NCBI GenBank assembly: GCA_037446115.1
Contig: JBBIJF010000006.1
Span: 62,001-126,000 of the forward strand
Origin: JANWXD01 sp037446115
GTDB taxonomy: Bacteria > Acidobacteriota > Terriglobia > Bryobacterales > Bryobacteraceae
DNA: 64,000 nucleotides
Reading direction: 5' to 3'
The position numbers and the translations under genes are program-made. Below are positions 28,244 to 37,513 of the stretch, piece by piece. The stretch's first letter is position 1. Each line of letters begins with the position of its first letter. Below the pieces are notes generated by a model. It searched no databases, was not told the DNA's origin, and saw only the letters and a program-made list of their open reading frames with translations.

Positions 28244-29149
28244 ATGACTTCCTCCGTTCTGCGCTTCGAGACGACGATTCGCAGGCCGGTTGCCACCTCC
28301 GGGATCGGGCTGCACAGCGGAGCGCCGGTCAGCCTCCGCCTGCTGCCGGCTCCCGCAGGGAGCGGGATCGTATTCGTCCGAACCGATCTCGACGGGTTCC
28401 GGATTCCAGCCGACTGGCGGCATGTGGCGCGCGTCAGCTACGCGACGAGCTTGATGAGACAAGGCGTGTTGATCTCCACGACGGAACACCTGCTGAGCGT
28501 GCTCTACAGCATGGGCGTGGACAACGCCTTCGTCGAGATTGACAACCTCGAAGTGCCCATTCTGGACGGGAGCGGTCTGCCGTTCGTGAAGATGCTGGAG
28601 GAGGCGGGCATTGCACCGCTGCGCCGCCGGAGGAAATACCTCCGCATCCGCCGTCCGGTAACGTTGGAGGACCACGGCAGGCGCATCTCCATTCTGCCGG
28701 CGGACAGTTTCCGGCTGACCTGCGACGTGTTCTTCGACCACCCTATGGTCGGGCGTCAGGTGCTGGAGTTCGAGGTGACACCGCTGCGCTATGCGTCCGA
28801 GATTGCCCCGGCGCGCACGTTCGGGTTCGCTCACGAACTGGACCGCCTGCGCGACATGGGTTTGATCCGCGGCGCCTCGCTCGACAACGCCGTCTGTTTC
28901 GACCACCGGGGCGTGATGAACCCGGGCGGGCTGCGCTTTCCCGACGAGTGCTGCCGCCACAAGGCCCTGGATTTGATCGGGGACCTGGCGCTGATCCGGC
29001 AGCCGCTTTTGGGCCACGTCGTCGCAGAGCGAGCGGGCCACGCCATGCATGTGGCGCTGGTCCGGCGGATTATGTCCGATCCGACTCTGCATGAGTTCGT
29101 CTCCTTCGATGCGCTGGCCTCGCGCGTGGCGCATGCTTTGGTAACGTAG
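28244..29149 (+). CDS. lpxC: UDP-3-O-acyl-N-acetylglucosamine deacetylase
   Basis: Committed zinc-dependent step of lipid A synthesis, so the cell is diderm. 301 residues. Motifs: GIGLHSG at the N-terminus, TTEHLLSVL (zinc His), DGSGLPF, ARTFGF, RFPDECCRHKALDLIGDL (second zinc His and the Asp ligand), and AGHAMHVAL near the end with the catalytic His. First gene of an envelope operon running to 32669. No Shine-Dalgarno is evident before the ATG. Confidence 0.95.
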   Translation: MTSSVLRFETTIRRPVATSGIGLHSGAPVSLRLLPAPAGSGIVFVRTDLDGFRIPADWRHVARVSYATSLMRQGVLISTTEHLLSVLYSMGVDNAFVEIDNLEVPILDGSGLPFVKMLEEAGIAPLRRRRKYLRIRRPVTLEDHGRRISILPADSFRLTCDVFFDHPMVGRQVLEFEVTPLRYASEIAPARTFGFAHELDRLRDMGLIRGASLDNAVCFDHRGVMNPGGLRFPDECCRHKALDLIGDLALIRQPLLGHVVAERAGHAMHVALVRRIMSDPTLHEFVSFDALASRVAHALVT

Positions 29150-29169
29150 GTTCCAGGACGCGGACCTGC

Positions 29170-29718
29170 TTGAATCCTGCGAACCTGCTCTCTGCGGCCC
29201 GTCTGGCCATGACGCCTCCGGTAGTGGCCTCGATCGTCGCCGGAAACTACCGCCAAGCTCTCTTACTGCTGGCGGTGGCCGGAGCCACGGACGGCGCCGA
29301 CGGCTTGCTGGCCCGGCGGTACGGCTGGCAGACGCGCCTGGGAGCGTACCTGGATCCGATCGCCGACAAGGTGCTGCTGGCTGCCGTGTATCTGGCTCTC
29401 GGTTTCGCGGAGCTGCTGCCGTGGTGGCTGGTGACTGCGGTCTTCACACGGGATCTGGCCATTCTGTGCGTGGCAGCCGCCATTCTGCTGTGGACCGACT
29501 TTCGCAATTTCCGTCCGTCGCGTTGGGGCAAGCTTTCCACCACGTTTCAGATTCTGACCGCCCTTGCCGCCCTGGCGGCTCCCGCCCTTGACTCGCGCCT
29601 GTTGGCCGCCGCCAAGCGCTTGCTGATCCCCGCCGCCGGAACTTGCACGGTTTGGAGCGGACTGCACTACGCCTGGCAGATCCGGCGGGCGCTCTCGGCC
29701 GGCGCCTCGCGCCGTTGA
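29170..29718 (+). CDS. CDP-alcohol phosphatidyltransferase (PgsA/cardiolipin synthase-like)
   Basis: 182-residue integral membrane enzyme from a TTG start 20 nt after lpxC. The full family signature is present: Asp-Gly-x-Asp-Gly-x-x-Ala-Arg (DGADGLLAR), then Gly and two Asp in LGAYLDPIADK, i.e. the D-x2-DG-x2-AR-x8-G-x3-D-x3-D metal site. About five hydrophobic segments follow. It transfers a phosphatidyl group from CDP-diacylglycerol to an alcohol; glycerol 3-phosphate is the most likely acceptor, but this is not fixed by the motif. Confidence 0.88.
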   Translation: MNPANLLSAARLAMTPPVVASIVAGNYRQALLLLAVAGATDGADGLLARRYGWQTRLGAYLDPIADKVLLAAVYLALGFAELLPWWLVTAVFTRDLAILCVAAAILLWTDFRNFRPSRWGKLSTTFQILTALAALAAPALDSRLLAAAKRLLIPAAGTCTVWSGLHYAWQIRRALSAGASRR

Positions 29719-29761
29719 CGCCGCAAACGGCCGGGGGTAGTCTTAGAGAGTGGGAGCAGCC

Positions 29762-30325
29762 ATGACACGCTACCTGCCTTCCCGCCGTTACTTCTGGGCC
29801 GGACTCGCCACGTGGGTCCTGGCGGCGCTTTCCGGATGGGTGGCGATGGACTGGGCCCCGGCTGCGGCAGCGTTCGTGTTTTTCCTGCTCAGCTCGGCGG
29901 TTCTGGTATTGTTGGCGCTGCGCCCTCCCATCGAGATCCACGACACGCACCTGCTGGTCGGCAGTCGGGCCATCCCGTGGTCCGACATTCGCCGCGTGGA
30001 CCGCACCGGCTGGCTCTCACCTCTGATTGTCCACCTGACTCTGTTTGACGACTCGCGCGTCACGCTCGTGTATCCGGGCGACCTGGATTCCGCACACAGC
30101 CTGCTTCGCCAGCTCCGGCGCCATGCGCGCGAGGCGTTGATTGACGGCGTGCCGCACCGGCAGTTCTGGGGCGAGGCTTTGTCGGCTCCGGCGGACCGCC
30201 GCCGGCTGCCGTCGCCCCGCTACCGGTTGCTGCGCCCGGAGGACGAGGAGGAAGTGGAGCGTCTCTACCAGCGCCTCCGAGCGGTCCGGCGGCTGGACGC
30301 CGACGAGCTCGACGACGAGAAGTAG
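29762..30325 (+). CDS. Small membrane protein with a PH-like cytoplasmic domain
   Basis: 187 residues. ATG 29762 is chosen with GGGAGC upstream; a GTG 12 nt earlier is possible. Two adjacent transmembrane segments at about residues 9-53, then a beta-rich stretch (IEIHDTHLLVGSRAIPWSDIRRVDRTG) resembling bacterial PH-like (bPH) folds. The C-terminus is highly charged. Function unknown. Its place between a phospholipid synthase and a DUF218 gene suggests an envelope role. Confidence 0.6.
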   Translation: MTRYLPSRRYFWAGLATWVLAALSGWVAMDWAPAAAAFVFFLLSSAVLVLLALRPPIEIHDTHLLVGSRAIPWSDIRRVDRTGWLSPLIVHLTLFDDSRVTLVYPGDLDSAHSLLRQLRRHAREALIDGVPHRQFWGEALSAPADRRRLPSPRYRLLRPEDEEEVERLYQRLRAVRRLDADELDDEK

Positions 30326-30328
30326 TCC

Positions 30329-30922
30329 TTGCGCCGCCGCATCCTTCAGGCCGCGGGAGTTAGCGCCTTCATCGTGGCGGCGGGCGCGCTGACGCACGGC
30401 TGGTGGCTGGCGGCGCTGGGTGGTTTTCTGGTGCAGGCAGATCCCCCGGGACGCGCAGAACTGGCCGTCGTGCTGGCCGGGGACTGGTGGGGGAACCGGA
30501 TTTTGAAGGCCGGCGAACTGGTGCGCCGGGGCTACGTGCCCCGCGCGCTGGTGAGCGGCCCGGACGGCGCTTACGGCTATCATGAATGCGACCTGGCCAT
30601 CCCGTTCGCCGTGCGCCGGGGCTTTCCGGAGCATTGGTTTGTGCATCTTCATCACCGCGGCTACTCCACCCGCGAGGAGGCTCAGGCCGTCCTCCCGGAA
30701 CTCCGCCGGCGAGGGATCCGCTCCGTGCTGATTGTGACAAGCGACTATCACACGCGCCGGGCAGGGGCCATTTACCGCTCGCTCGCTCCCGACCTGCAGA
30801 TCCGTGTCGTCGCAGCTCCCGACGCGTTCTTCCGCGCGGACACCTGGTGGCAAACGCGACAGGGACGCAAGCAGTGGTTTTACGAAGCGCTCAAGACGGC
30901 GGCCGGATGGTTCGGCTTCTGA
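30329..30922 (+). CDS. DUF218/YdcF-family membrane-associated protein
   Basis: 197 residues from a TTG 3 nt after the preceding stop. One N-terminal transmembrane segment, then the DUF218 pattern: AVVLAGD, NRILKAGELVRRGYVPRALVSG, TREEAQAVLPELRRRGIRSVLIVTSDYHTRRA split across two strands. Relatives include ElyC and YdcF, linked to envelope biogenesis; no reaction is established for this one. Coupled position before the ABC exporter. Confidence 0.8.
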   Translation: MRRRILQAAGVSAFIVAAGALTHGWWLAALGGFLVQADPPGRAELAVVLAGDWWGNRILKAGELVRRGYVPRALVSGPDGAYGYHECDLAIPFAVRRGFPEHWFVHLHHRGYSTREEAQAVLPELRRRGIRSVLIVTSDYHTRRAGAIYRSLAPDLQIRVVAAPDAFFRADTWWQTRQGRKQWFYEALKTAAGWFGF

Positions 30923-30926
30923 AGGG

Positions 30927-32669
30927 ATGAAAGAACACCTGCGCACTCTGTGGCCCTACCTGTGGCGCTACCGTCACGGCCTGCTGGTGGGACTGGGGTT
31001 TTTGGTGCTGAAAGACCTCACCGCCGCCATCCAGCCCTGGCTGATCGGCCGCGGAGTGGATGCAATCACCGGCGGCTTCCGCCTCGGCGTACTGTTGCAG
31101 TTCGCCGGCGCGCTGGTCGGACTGTCAGCCATCAAGGGCGTTTTTCAATACTTCATGCGGGTCATCATCATCGGCATCTCCCGGGACATTGAATACGACC
31201 TGCGCAACGACCTGTTCGCTTCCCTGGTCCGGCTGTCACCGGATTACTACCGCCGGATGCGCACCGGAGACATCATGGCCCGGGCCACCAACGACCTCAA
31301 CGCCGTGCGCATGATGCTCGGCCCGGGCATCATGTACTGGACCGAGACGAGCTTGACCGCCGTATTCGTCATCAGCGTGATGCTTTGGGTGGACTGGCCG
31401 CTAACGCTGGCGGCGCTGTTGCCGGCCCCGCTGGTGAGCCTGTCGGTCTCTTATTTCGGCCGCCGCATTCACCACCGCTTCGAGCGCATACAGAAGATGT
31501 TCTCCGACATCAGCAGCCGCGTTCAGGAGAACGTCGCCGGTGTGCGGGTGATCCGGGCCTACGTGCAGGAGGAATCGGAACTGCGCCGTTTCGAGCTGCT
31601 GAACCGGGCCTACATCAAGGAGAACCTGCGGCTGGCGCGGCTGTCGGGGATGTTCATGCCTGTGCTCCAGACGCTGGTGGGGGTGATGCTGCTGATTGTG
31701 TTGTGGGTCGGCGGGGCGCGGCTGCTCGAAGGGCGCATCACGCTCGGCCACTTCGTGATGTTCAACACCTACATGGCCATGCTGGTGTGGCCGATGATCG
31801 CCTTCGGCTGGGTTGTGAACCTGATGCAGCGCGGCACCGCGTCCCTGAAGCGCATCAACGAGATTCTGCGAGAGCAGCCGACGATCACCGCACCCGCCCA
31901 GCCGCGCCCCGTGCCCAAGCCGCTGCGCGGCGAGATCCAATTCCGCGACGTGGTGGTGGCCTACAACGGCCGCCGGGCTTTGGACGGCGTGACGCTGCGG
32001 ATCCCCGCGGGCGCGACGGTGGCCATCGTGGGGCACACCGGAAGCGGGAAAACCACGCTCGTGCAGCTCATTCCCCGGCTGCTCGACCCGGATGCCGGCT
32101 GCGTCCTCGTGGATGGAGTGGACGCGCGCGAGTTTTCGCCGGAGGAGTTGCGGCGCCAGATCGGCTTCGTGCCGCAGGAGACGTTTCTGTTCAGCGCGAC
32201 GCTGGCCGAGAACATCGCCTTCGGCGTCCCGGCGGCCTCCGAGGAGGAGATCCGGCGCGCCGCGGAAGTGGCCGGTTTGGACCCGGACGTAGCCGGCTTC
32301 CCCAACGGATACGACACGCTGGTCGGCGAACGGGGCATCACGCTCTCCGGGGGCCAGAAGCAGCGTACGGCCATTGCGCGGGCCATCCTGCGTAATCCGC
32401 GGATCCTGATTCTGGACGACGCACTCTCCAGCGTGGACACGGAGACCGAGGCTCGCATCCTGAGCCGTTTGGCCGGTCTGATGCGCGAACGCACGACGAT
32501 CCTGATCTCTCACCGGGTCTCGACGGTGCGCAACGCCGACCGCATCTTCGTGATCGAAAACGGGCGTCTGGCCGAGGAGGGAACGCACGCCGAACTGCTG
32601 GCCTTGGGAGGCTACTACGCCGATCTCTACCAGCGACAGTTGCTCGAAGAGGAACTCGAAGCGATCTGA
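30927..32669 (+). CDS. ABC exporter, fused permease and ATPase (MsbA-like)
   Basis: 580 residues, half transporter that should dimerise in the inner membrane. Six transmembrane helices in residues about 15-300; an ATPase with Walker A GHTGSGKTT, Q-loop FVPQETFLF, signature LSGGQKQR, Walker B ILILDDALSSVD and an H-loop ISHRVST. ATG 30927 is 4 nt after the DUF218 stop and preceded by GAAGGG. Operon context with lpxC makes lipid A or a phospholipid a reasonable cargo, but multidrug-type MdlB homologues look alike. Confidence 0.88.
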   Translation: MKEHLRTLWPYLWRYRHGLLVGLGFLVLKDLTAAIQPWLIGRGVDAITGGFRLGVLLQFAGALVGLSAIKGVFQYFMRVIIIGISRDIEYDLRNDLFASLVRLSPDYYRRMRTGDIMARATNDLNAVRMMLGPGIMYWTETSLTAVFVISVMLWVDWPLTLAALLPAPLVSLSVSYFGRRIHHRFERIQKMFSDISSRVQENVAGVRVIRAYVQEESELRRFELLNRAYIKENLRLARLSGMFMPVLQTLVGVMLLIVLWVGGARLLEGRITLGHFVMFNTYMAMLVWPMIAFGWVVNLMQRGTASLKRINEILREQPTITAPAQPRPVPKPLRGEIQFRDVVVAYNGRRALDGVTLRIPAGATVAIVGHTGSGKTTLVQLIPRLLDPDAGCVLVDGVDAREFSPEELRRQIGFVPQETFLFSATLAENIAFGVPAASEEEIRRAAEVAGLDPDVAGFPNGYDTLVGERGITLSGGQKQRTAIARAILRNPRILILDDALSSVDTETEARILSRLAGLMRERTTILISHRVSTVRNADRIFVIENGRLAEEGTHAELLALGGYYADLYQRQLLEEELEAI

Positions 32670-32677
32670 CCCTCTGT

Positions 32678-32686
32678 GATAAGATC
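32678..32686 (+). promoter_or_regulatory. Extended -10 (TGATAAGAT) before the Tat TIM-barrel gene
   Basis: TG-A-TAAGAT forms an extended -10, nine bases before the ATG at 32696. No Shine-Dalgarno and no -35 are evident. Confidence 0.5.
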
Positions 32687-32695
32687 CGTAGCGCT

Positions 32696-33517
32696 ATGAC
32701 TGCTACCGTTTCGCGCCGCACCTTTCTGGCGGCACCCGGGGTTGCCGCATTCGGCCCGCTCCTGCGGACGGCTGCCGCGGCTGAGGACATCAAGCTCGGG
32801 GTGGCCACCTACTCGCTGCGCAAATTCCCGCGCGCGAGAGCGATCGAGATGCTGCGGGAGCTGGGAGTGCGCTACGTCAGCATCAAGTCCTTTCACCTGC
32901 CGTACGAACTGCCGCCCGCGGAACTTGAGGCCGGAGCCAGAGAGTTCCGCGAGGCGGGCCTTGTCATCCTGAGCGGCGGCAATATCGAGCTGAAAAACCC
33001 CGCCGAACTGCGACGGATGTTCGAATACGCCAAGGCCTGCGGCATGCCGATGATGGTGTGCGCGCCTTCGCACGAAACCCTCCCGGAAGTGGAGAAGCTG
33101 GTGCGGGAGTTCGACATCCGGGCGGCGATCCACAACCACGGTCCCGAAGACAAGCATTTCCCGACGCCGCGGAGTGTGCTGGAGGCGGTGCGGAACATGG
33201 ATCCGCGCATGGGATTGTGCATAGACATCGGCCACACGGCCCGCACGGGCGCCGATATTCTGGAATCCATCCGGGAAGCGGGCCCGCGCCTGTTCGACAT
33301 CCACGCCAAGGACCTCCGTGACACGTCGGCCCGGGCGAGCCAGGTGGCGGTGGGCGACGGCGTGCTGCCGATTGTCGAAATGTTCAAAGTCCTGAGGCAG
33401 ATGAACTATCAGGGCGGGGTGATGCTCGAATACGAGATCCACCCCGACAATCCCTTGCCGGGCATGCACCGTTCGATCGGCTACATGCGAGGCGTGCTCG
33501 CAGCCTTACGCAGCTGA
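32696..33517 (+). CDS. Tat-exported sugar phosphate isomerase/epimerase-like TIM barrel
   Basis: 273 residues. Twin-arginine signal (VSRRTFLAAPG) ending near AAAAED. The AP-endonuclease-2/xylose-isomerase-like barrel is visible from GVATYSLRKF to the metal-ligand type motifs: Glu in GGNIELKN, His in IHNHGPED, DIGHTAR with Asp and His, HAKD, and the late Glu in VMLEYEIHPDNP. Substrate unknown; exported members are common in Acidobacteria and Planctomycetes. Its 3' end overlaps the convergent lipA by 12 bp. Confidence 0.78.
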   Translation: MTATVSRRTFLAAPGVAAFGPLLRTAAAAEDIKLGVATYSLRKFPRARAIEMLRELGVRYVSIKSFHLPYELPPAELEAGAREFREAGLVILSGGNIELKNPAELRRMFEYAKACGMPMMVCAPSHETLPEVEKLVREFDIRAAIHNHGPEDKHFPTPRSVLEAVRNMDPRMGLCIDIGHTARTGADILESIREAGPRLFDIHAKDLRDTSARASQVAVGDGVLPIVEMFKVLRQMNYQGGVMLEYEIHPDNPLPGMHRSIGYMRGVLAALRS

Positions 33518-34393
33518 GGGAGTCACGGCCCCGGCCGCAGCCCGGGCATGGTAGGAACTGCGGACGAGCGGGCCGGACTCGACGTGGCGGAATCCCATCT
33601 GACGGCCCGCGCGGGCCAGCTCGGCAAACTCCTCCGGGGGCACAAACCGGATGACGGGCAGGTGGCGGGGCGAGGGCCGCAAGTACTGGCCGATGGTCAG
33701 GATGTCCACGCCGGAGCTGCGCAGATCGCGCATCACCGCCAACACTTCTTCGAGGGTTTCTCCCAGCCCCACCATCAAGCCTGACTTGGTGGGAATGTCC
33801 GGGCGGCGGCATTTAGAGTAAGCCAGCAGATCGAGAGACCGCTCGTAGCGCGCACCCAGCCGTACCTGCCGGTAAAGACGCGGCACGGTTTCAATGTTGT
33901 GATTAAGCACGTCGGGGGAGGCGCCGAGTACGATATCCATGGCGTCGTGAGAACCCTGGAAGTCCGGGATGAGCACCTCCACCTGACAGCCCGGGACGTG
34001 CGCGCGGATGGCCCGAATGGTGAGTGCGAACAACTCCGCGCCGCCGTCCTTGCGGTCGTCGCGGTTCACGCTTGTGATGACCGCATAGCGGAGCCCGAGG
34101 GCGGCGACTGCCTGAGCGACGCGGCGGGGTTCGTCGTAGTCCACAGGCAGAGGCGCACCTTTGCGCACGGCGCAAAAACCGCAGCGCCGCGTACACACAT
34201 TACCCAGGATCATGAACGTAGCCGTGCGCTGGTTCCAGCAATCGCCCACATTCGGGCAGGCGGCGCTCTCACACACCGTATGGAGCCGCAGGCGTTCCAC
34301 GAGGGCCTTCAGCTCGCGATAGTTTTCTCCGGCCGGCGCCGGTGCGCGCAACCAGGCGGGGCGTGTCCCGGCGGGTTGAATCCTGACCAGCAC
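33506..34393 (-). CDS. lipA: Lipoyl synthase
   Basis: Radical SAM enzyme that inserts two sulfurs into octanoyl groups on lipoyl domains. 295 residues. Auxiliary cluster motif CESAACPNVGDC, radical SAM motif CTRRCGFC, and the C-terminal RSSYHA whose Ser ligates the auxiliary cluster. The start is a GTG that overlaps the ftcD stop (TAGTG), so it is the last gene of the hut transcript, an unusual location. No lipB is present. Confidence 0.95.
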   Translation of the reverse strand: MLVRIQPAGTRPAWLRAPAPAGENYRELKALVERLRLHTVCESAACPNVGDCWNQRTATFMILGNVCTRRCGFCAVRKGAPLPVDYDEPRRVAQAVAALGLRYAVITSVNRDDRKDGGAELFALTIRAIRAHVPGCQVEVLIPDFQGSHDAMDIVLGASPDVLNHNIETVPRLYRQVRLGARYERSLDLLAYSKCRRPDIPTKSGLMVGLGETLEEVLAVMRDLRSSGVDILTIGQYLRPSPRHLPVIRFVPPEEFAELARAGRQMGFRHVESGPLVRSSYHARAAAGAVTPSAA

Positions 34394-35811
34394 TAGTCCG
34401 ATTCTAGCGCTCTCAGCCGTTCCTCCACCGCCTGCCGGTAGGTTTCGTCTGTGATCGAAGCCAGGTTGATCCGCACATTGGCGACGGCTCCCGTGACGGC
34501 GGCGGAGGCCAGAGCCCGTGCCGTTTCGATGTCGGAGGAAAACTTCGGCGAAACCTGCTGCGCCAGCTCCCCCAGACGGCGCTTGAGAGCCGCGGCACGT
34601 TCCGCCACCTCCAGAGGGACGGCGGCCGCCTGGCGGAGAGCTTCTTGAACAAAGGGCCCGCGCTCTTCTTTGGGTCTTCTGTAGGCGGCAAGCACGGCTT
34701 CATAGGCACGGGCGTCGCGCCGTACCGCGGAGGAGAACAACAGCCGGTCCTGTGTGTACTGCTCCTCGGAGGCCTTCGCGAGGCCGGCGACCATCGCGCC
34801 AAGCGCGGCAGCCATTGCGCCCGCAGCCGCAGCCGCGCTACCGCCTCCCGGGGTTGCCGACGGAGCCGCCAGCGCCTCCAGAAACTCGTCCAGACCGGCA
34901 AACTCCATGGCAGCGGCCAGGCGGTTTTCGAGCACCGCGCCGGAAGAGAAGTTTTCGCAGCGCAAGTAGAATTCGGCGGCCATCTCCACGGCTTTTCGCG
35001 GGATGAGCCCCACGATCTCGCTACCGACGATGTTGACGCCGTAGCGGGCGGCCTCGGTGCGAACCGCCTCGAAGACGCGGTGAACCGGCGTCTGTTCGAA
35101 GTCCGTCAGGTTCATGGAAACCTGAGCGAGATTACGCGAGGCCAGCGGGACGCCCATGGCCTTGACGTAGCGAAAGCCGCCCGAAGAGAAGCGGATGGCG
35201 CGGGCGATCTTTTTGGCGATCTCGACGTCCGCGGTGCCGAGGTTGATGTTGTAAGCGATCAGGAACTTCCTGGCGCCGATTACGGTGGCACCGGCCGTCG
35301 GATGCAGGCGCGGCTCGCCGAGATCCGGCGCCCGGTCCGGGTTTGTCTCTATCTCCTCGCGGAGCCCTTCAAATTGACCGCGGCGGATGTTTTCCAGATT
35401 CACACGCTCGGGCCGGCGGGCGGCGGCCTCGTAAAAGTACACCGGCACTCGGAGCCGTTGCCAGACTGCCTCGCCGAGCCGTTCGGCCAGCCGCACGCAG
35501 TCCTGCAGGGTCACGCCTTCGATGGGAACGAAAGGCACGACGTCGGCGGCGCCGATGCGCGGATGGACGCCCTCATGGCGGTTCAAATCAATCAGAGCCA
35601 CGGCCCGCTCCACACCGCGGAAGGCGGCTTCCAGAACAGCTTCGGGCGGACCGGCGAAGGTGAGCACGGAGCGGTTGTGATCGGCGTCCATCTCCCGGTC
35701 CAGAATCACCACACCGGGCACGGAGGCGATGGCGGAGGCAATGTCTTCCACGCGGGCGGCGTCGCGCCCCTCCGAGAAGTTGGGCACGCACTCTACCAGT
35801 CTTCGGGCCAA
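34393..35811 (-). CDS. ftcD: Bifunctional glutamate formimidoyltransferase / formimidoyl-THF cyclodeaminase
   Basis: Moves the formimino group of N-formiminoglutamate to tetrahydrofolate, then deaminates it to 5,10-methenyl-THF. 472 residues: N-terminal transferase (LVECVPNFSEGRD, NRSVLTFAGP, HEGVHPRIGA, about 1-300), C-terminal cyclodeaminase (ATPGGGSAAAAAGAMAAALG, about 320-472). The start is assigned to a TTG at 35811 because AGGGAGAG lies at the right distance and homology begins there. It overlaps hutI by 19 bp. Confidence 0.9.
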   Translation of the reverse strand: MARRLVECVPNFSEGRDAARVEDIASAIASVPGVVILDREMDADHNRSVLTFAGPPEAVLEAAFRGVERAVALIDLNRHEGVHPRIGAADVVPFVPIEGVTLQDCVRLAERLGEAVWQRLRVPVYFYEAAARRPERVNLENIRRGQFEGLREEIETNPDRAPDLGEPRLHPTAGATVIGARKFLIAYNINLGTADVEIAKKIARAIRFSSGGFRYVKAMGVPLASRNLAQVSMNLTDFEQTPVHRVFEAVRTEAARYGVNIVGSEIVGLIPRKAVEMAAEFYLRCENFSSGAVLENRLAAAMEFAGLDEFLEALAAPSATPGGGSAAAAAGAMAAALGAMVAGLAKASEEQYTQDRLLFSSAVRRDARAYEAVLAAYRRPKEERGPFVQEALRQAAAVPLEVAERAAALKRRLGELAQQVSPKFSSDIETARALASAAVTGAVANVRINLASITDETYRQAVEERLRALESD

Positions 35812-37145
35812 TGAATCTCTCCCTGACGGTACAAGATTACCCCGCGCTTCATGGTGCAGGTCACGAGATTGACGCCGAAATGATACGGGATCTCCCGATA
35901 GTCCGGCACGTCGAGGATGATGAGATCGGCGAGCTTGCCCGGCTCGAGTGAACCGGTCTCCGCCGCGCATCCGGCGGCGTGGGCGGCGTTGATGGTTGCG
36001 GCGCTGATGGCCTCCGCCGGCGTCATGCGCATCTGGCTGCAAGCCAATGCCATCACCATCTGCATGCTACAGGTCGGACTCGTTCCGGGGTTGAAATCCG
36101 TAGCCAGCGCCACAGCCGCGCCGCGATCAATCAAGGCGCGGGCGGGCGCATAGCGGTCAAGGCCGAGGTGAAACACCGAGCCGGGCAGCAGCACGGCGAT
36201 CGTGTTCGACTGCGCCAAGGCGGCAATATCGGCCGCGTCCGCGCATTCCAGGTGGTCCACGCTGACGGCGCCGAGCTCCACGCCGAGGCGTGCGGCGCCG
36301 GTGTGGGAGAACTGCTCGGCGTGCATTTTGAGCTCGAAGCCCATCCGGCGTGCCGCCTCCAGGTATCGCCGCGCTTCGTCCAGGCTGAACGCCTTCCTGT
36401 CGCAGTACACGTCGGCAAAGCGCGCCAGCTTGCGCCGCCGGATCTTCGGCATCATTTCAGCCTGCATCCAGTCAATGTAGTCCTCGGCCCGGCCTTCGAA
36501 TTCAGGAGGCACCACGTGGGCGCCGAGATAGGTCGGAACGATGTCCAGCGGCTTGCCGTCAAGGGCGGCCAGGACGCGCAAGGTCTTCATTTCGCCCGTG
36601 CGGTCCAGTCCGTAGCCCGTCTTGGCTTCGATCGTGGTGGTGCCGTGCCGGATGAACCATGCCAGCTGGTGACGAGTCTGGCGGAGCAGGGCCGGCGACG
36701 AGGTCGCCCGCACCGCTTTGACCGTCCAGAGGATCCCGCCACCGGAAGCCGCAATGTCATGGTAGGACGCGCCCGAGAGCCGCATCTCGTAGTCGGCCAG
36801 CCGCGGGGGCCCGCAAACCAGATGTGTGTGGCAATCCACGAACCCCGGCATGACCACGCATCCGGAGGCGTCAATCTCCTCGGCATGGCGGGCCGCTGCC
36901 AGATTTTCCACACGGTGCGCGGGTCCGGCGTCCACGACGCGCCCCTGGGAGATCAGCAAGGCGCCGTGGGAGACCAGCCCCAGGTCCCGCAGCGCCAAAC
37001 CGCGCCGTGGTCCGGCAGGCCCCCGCAGGGTGAGCAACTGGCGGGCCCGGCGGACCAGGAGCGTCTTGCCATAGCGACCCGGCTCGCCCGTCTCGCGCCG
37101 GCGGGCGGCGGAAATTGAGCCGCCCGGCGCGCGGGCGGCCCACAT
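35793..37145 (-). CDS. hutI: Imidazolonepropionase
   Basis: Hydrolyses imidazolone-5-propanoate to N-formimino-L-glutamate. Amidohydrolase fold: metal motif MPGFVDCHTHLV, later MHAEQFSH, SVDHLECAD and ATDFNPGTS. Similarity to the family starts at about residue 28 (KTLLVRRARQL); the nearest in-frame ATG is 37145, giving 450 residues with a 27-residue, Arg-rich extension. A non-ATG start near 37065 is possible. A gap of 368 bp separates it from hutU. Confidence 0.88.
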   Translation of the reverse strand: MWAARAPGGSISAARRRETGEPGRYGKTLLVRRARQLLTLRGPAGPRRGLALRDLGLVSHGALLISQGRVVDAGPAHRVENLAAARHAEEIDASGCVVMPGFVDCHTHLVCGPPRLADYEMRLSGASYHDIAASGGGILWTVKAVRATSSPALLRQTRHQLAWFIRHGTTTIEAKTGYGLDRTGEMKTLRVLAALDGKPLDIVPTYLGAHVVPPEFEGRAEDYIDWMQAEMMPKIRRRKLARFADVYCDRKAFSLDEARRYLEAARRMGFELKMHAEQFSHTGAARLGVELGAVSVDHLECADAADIAALAQSNTIAVLLPGSVFHLGLDRYAPARALIDRGAAVALATDFNPGTSPTCSMQMVMALACSQMRMTPAEAISAATINAAHAAGCAAETGSLEPGKLADLIILDVPDYREIPYHFGVNLVTCTMKRGVILYRQGEIHWPEDW

Positions 37146-37513
37146 CTCTTGTTCTCTCACAGCCGACAGGTAATCCCCCCAAACAGGGGGAGGTTGATAC
37201 CCGCCGGTTTGGCTTTGTTTTGCAATTTCCTGTGACGGGCTCGCCCAGATCGCCGTTTTCGAGAGATCAGCTCGACCCATGCGTCGTACCTGAGGGGCGC
37301 AAACATTCCATTCTGAAATTGTACGCGCTTGCTCCCAGGTGCGGCGGCTTCGCACCCGCCAAAGTTGCAGGAAAATCGCCCCTTTCACAGACACCGCTTG
37401 TGTGACTGCAACATTGCGGGCCGCCAAGAACGCCACCTTGCTCCGGCGAGGCGCGCGGCTCGGTTGCCCGGAGGAAACCGGAGGCGTCGCTGCCGGCGGC
37501 AATCAGACCGCCC
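37146..37513 (-). other. 368-bp hutU-hutI spacer with hairpins, no credible gene
   Basis: Open frames here on either strand have no protein-like composition. On the minus strand there is a GGTGCG/CGCACC hairpin (about 37337-37356) and, near the hutI start, a C5/G5 hairpin with loop AAACA on the plus strand (37176-37190). A TACAAT at about 37317-37322 could be an internal -10 for hutI-ftcD-lipA, without a clear -35. The spacing is unusually large within an otherwise overlapping operon. Confidence 0.5.

Noticed and set aside
35812..36042. N-terminal extension of FtcD into hutI
   Set aside because: Residues have no FTCD similarity; TTG 35811 has a well-placed Shine-Dalgarno.
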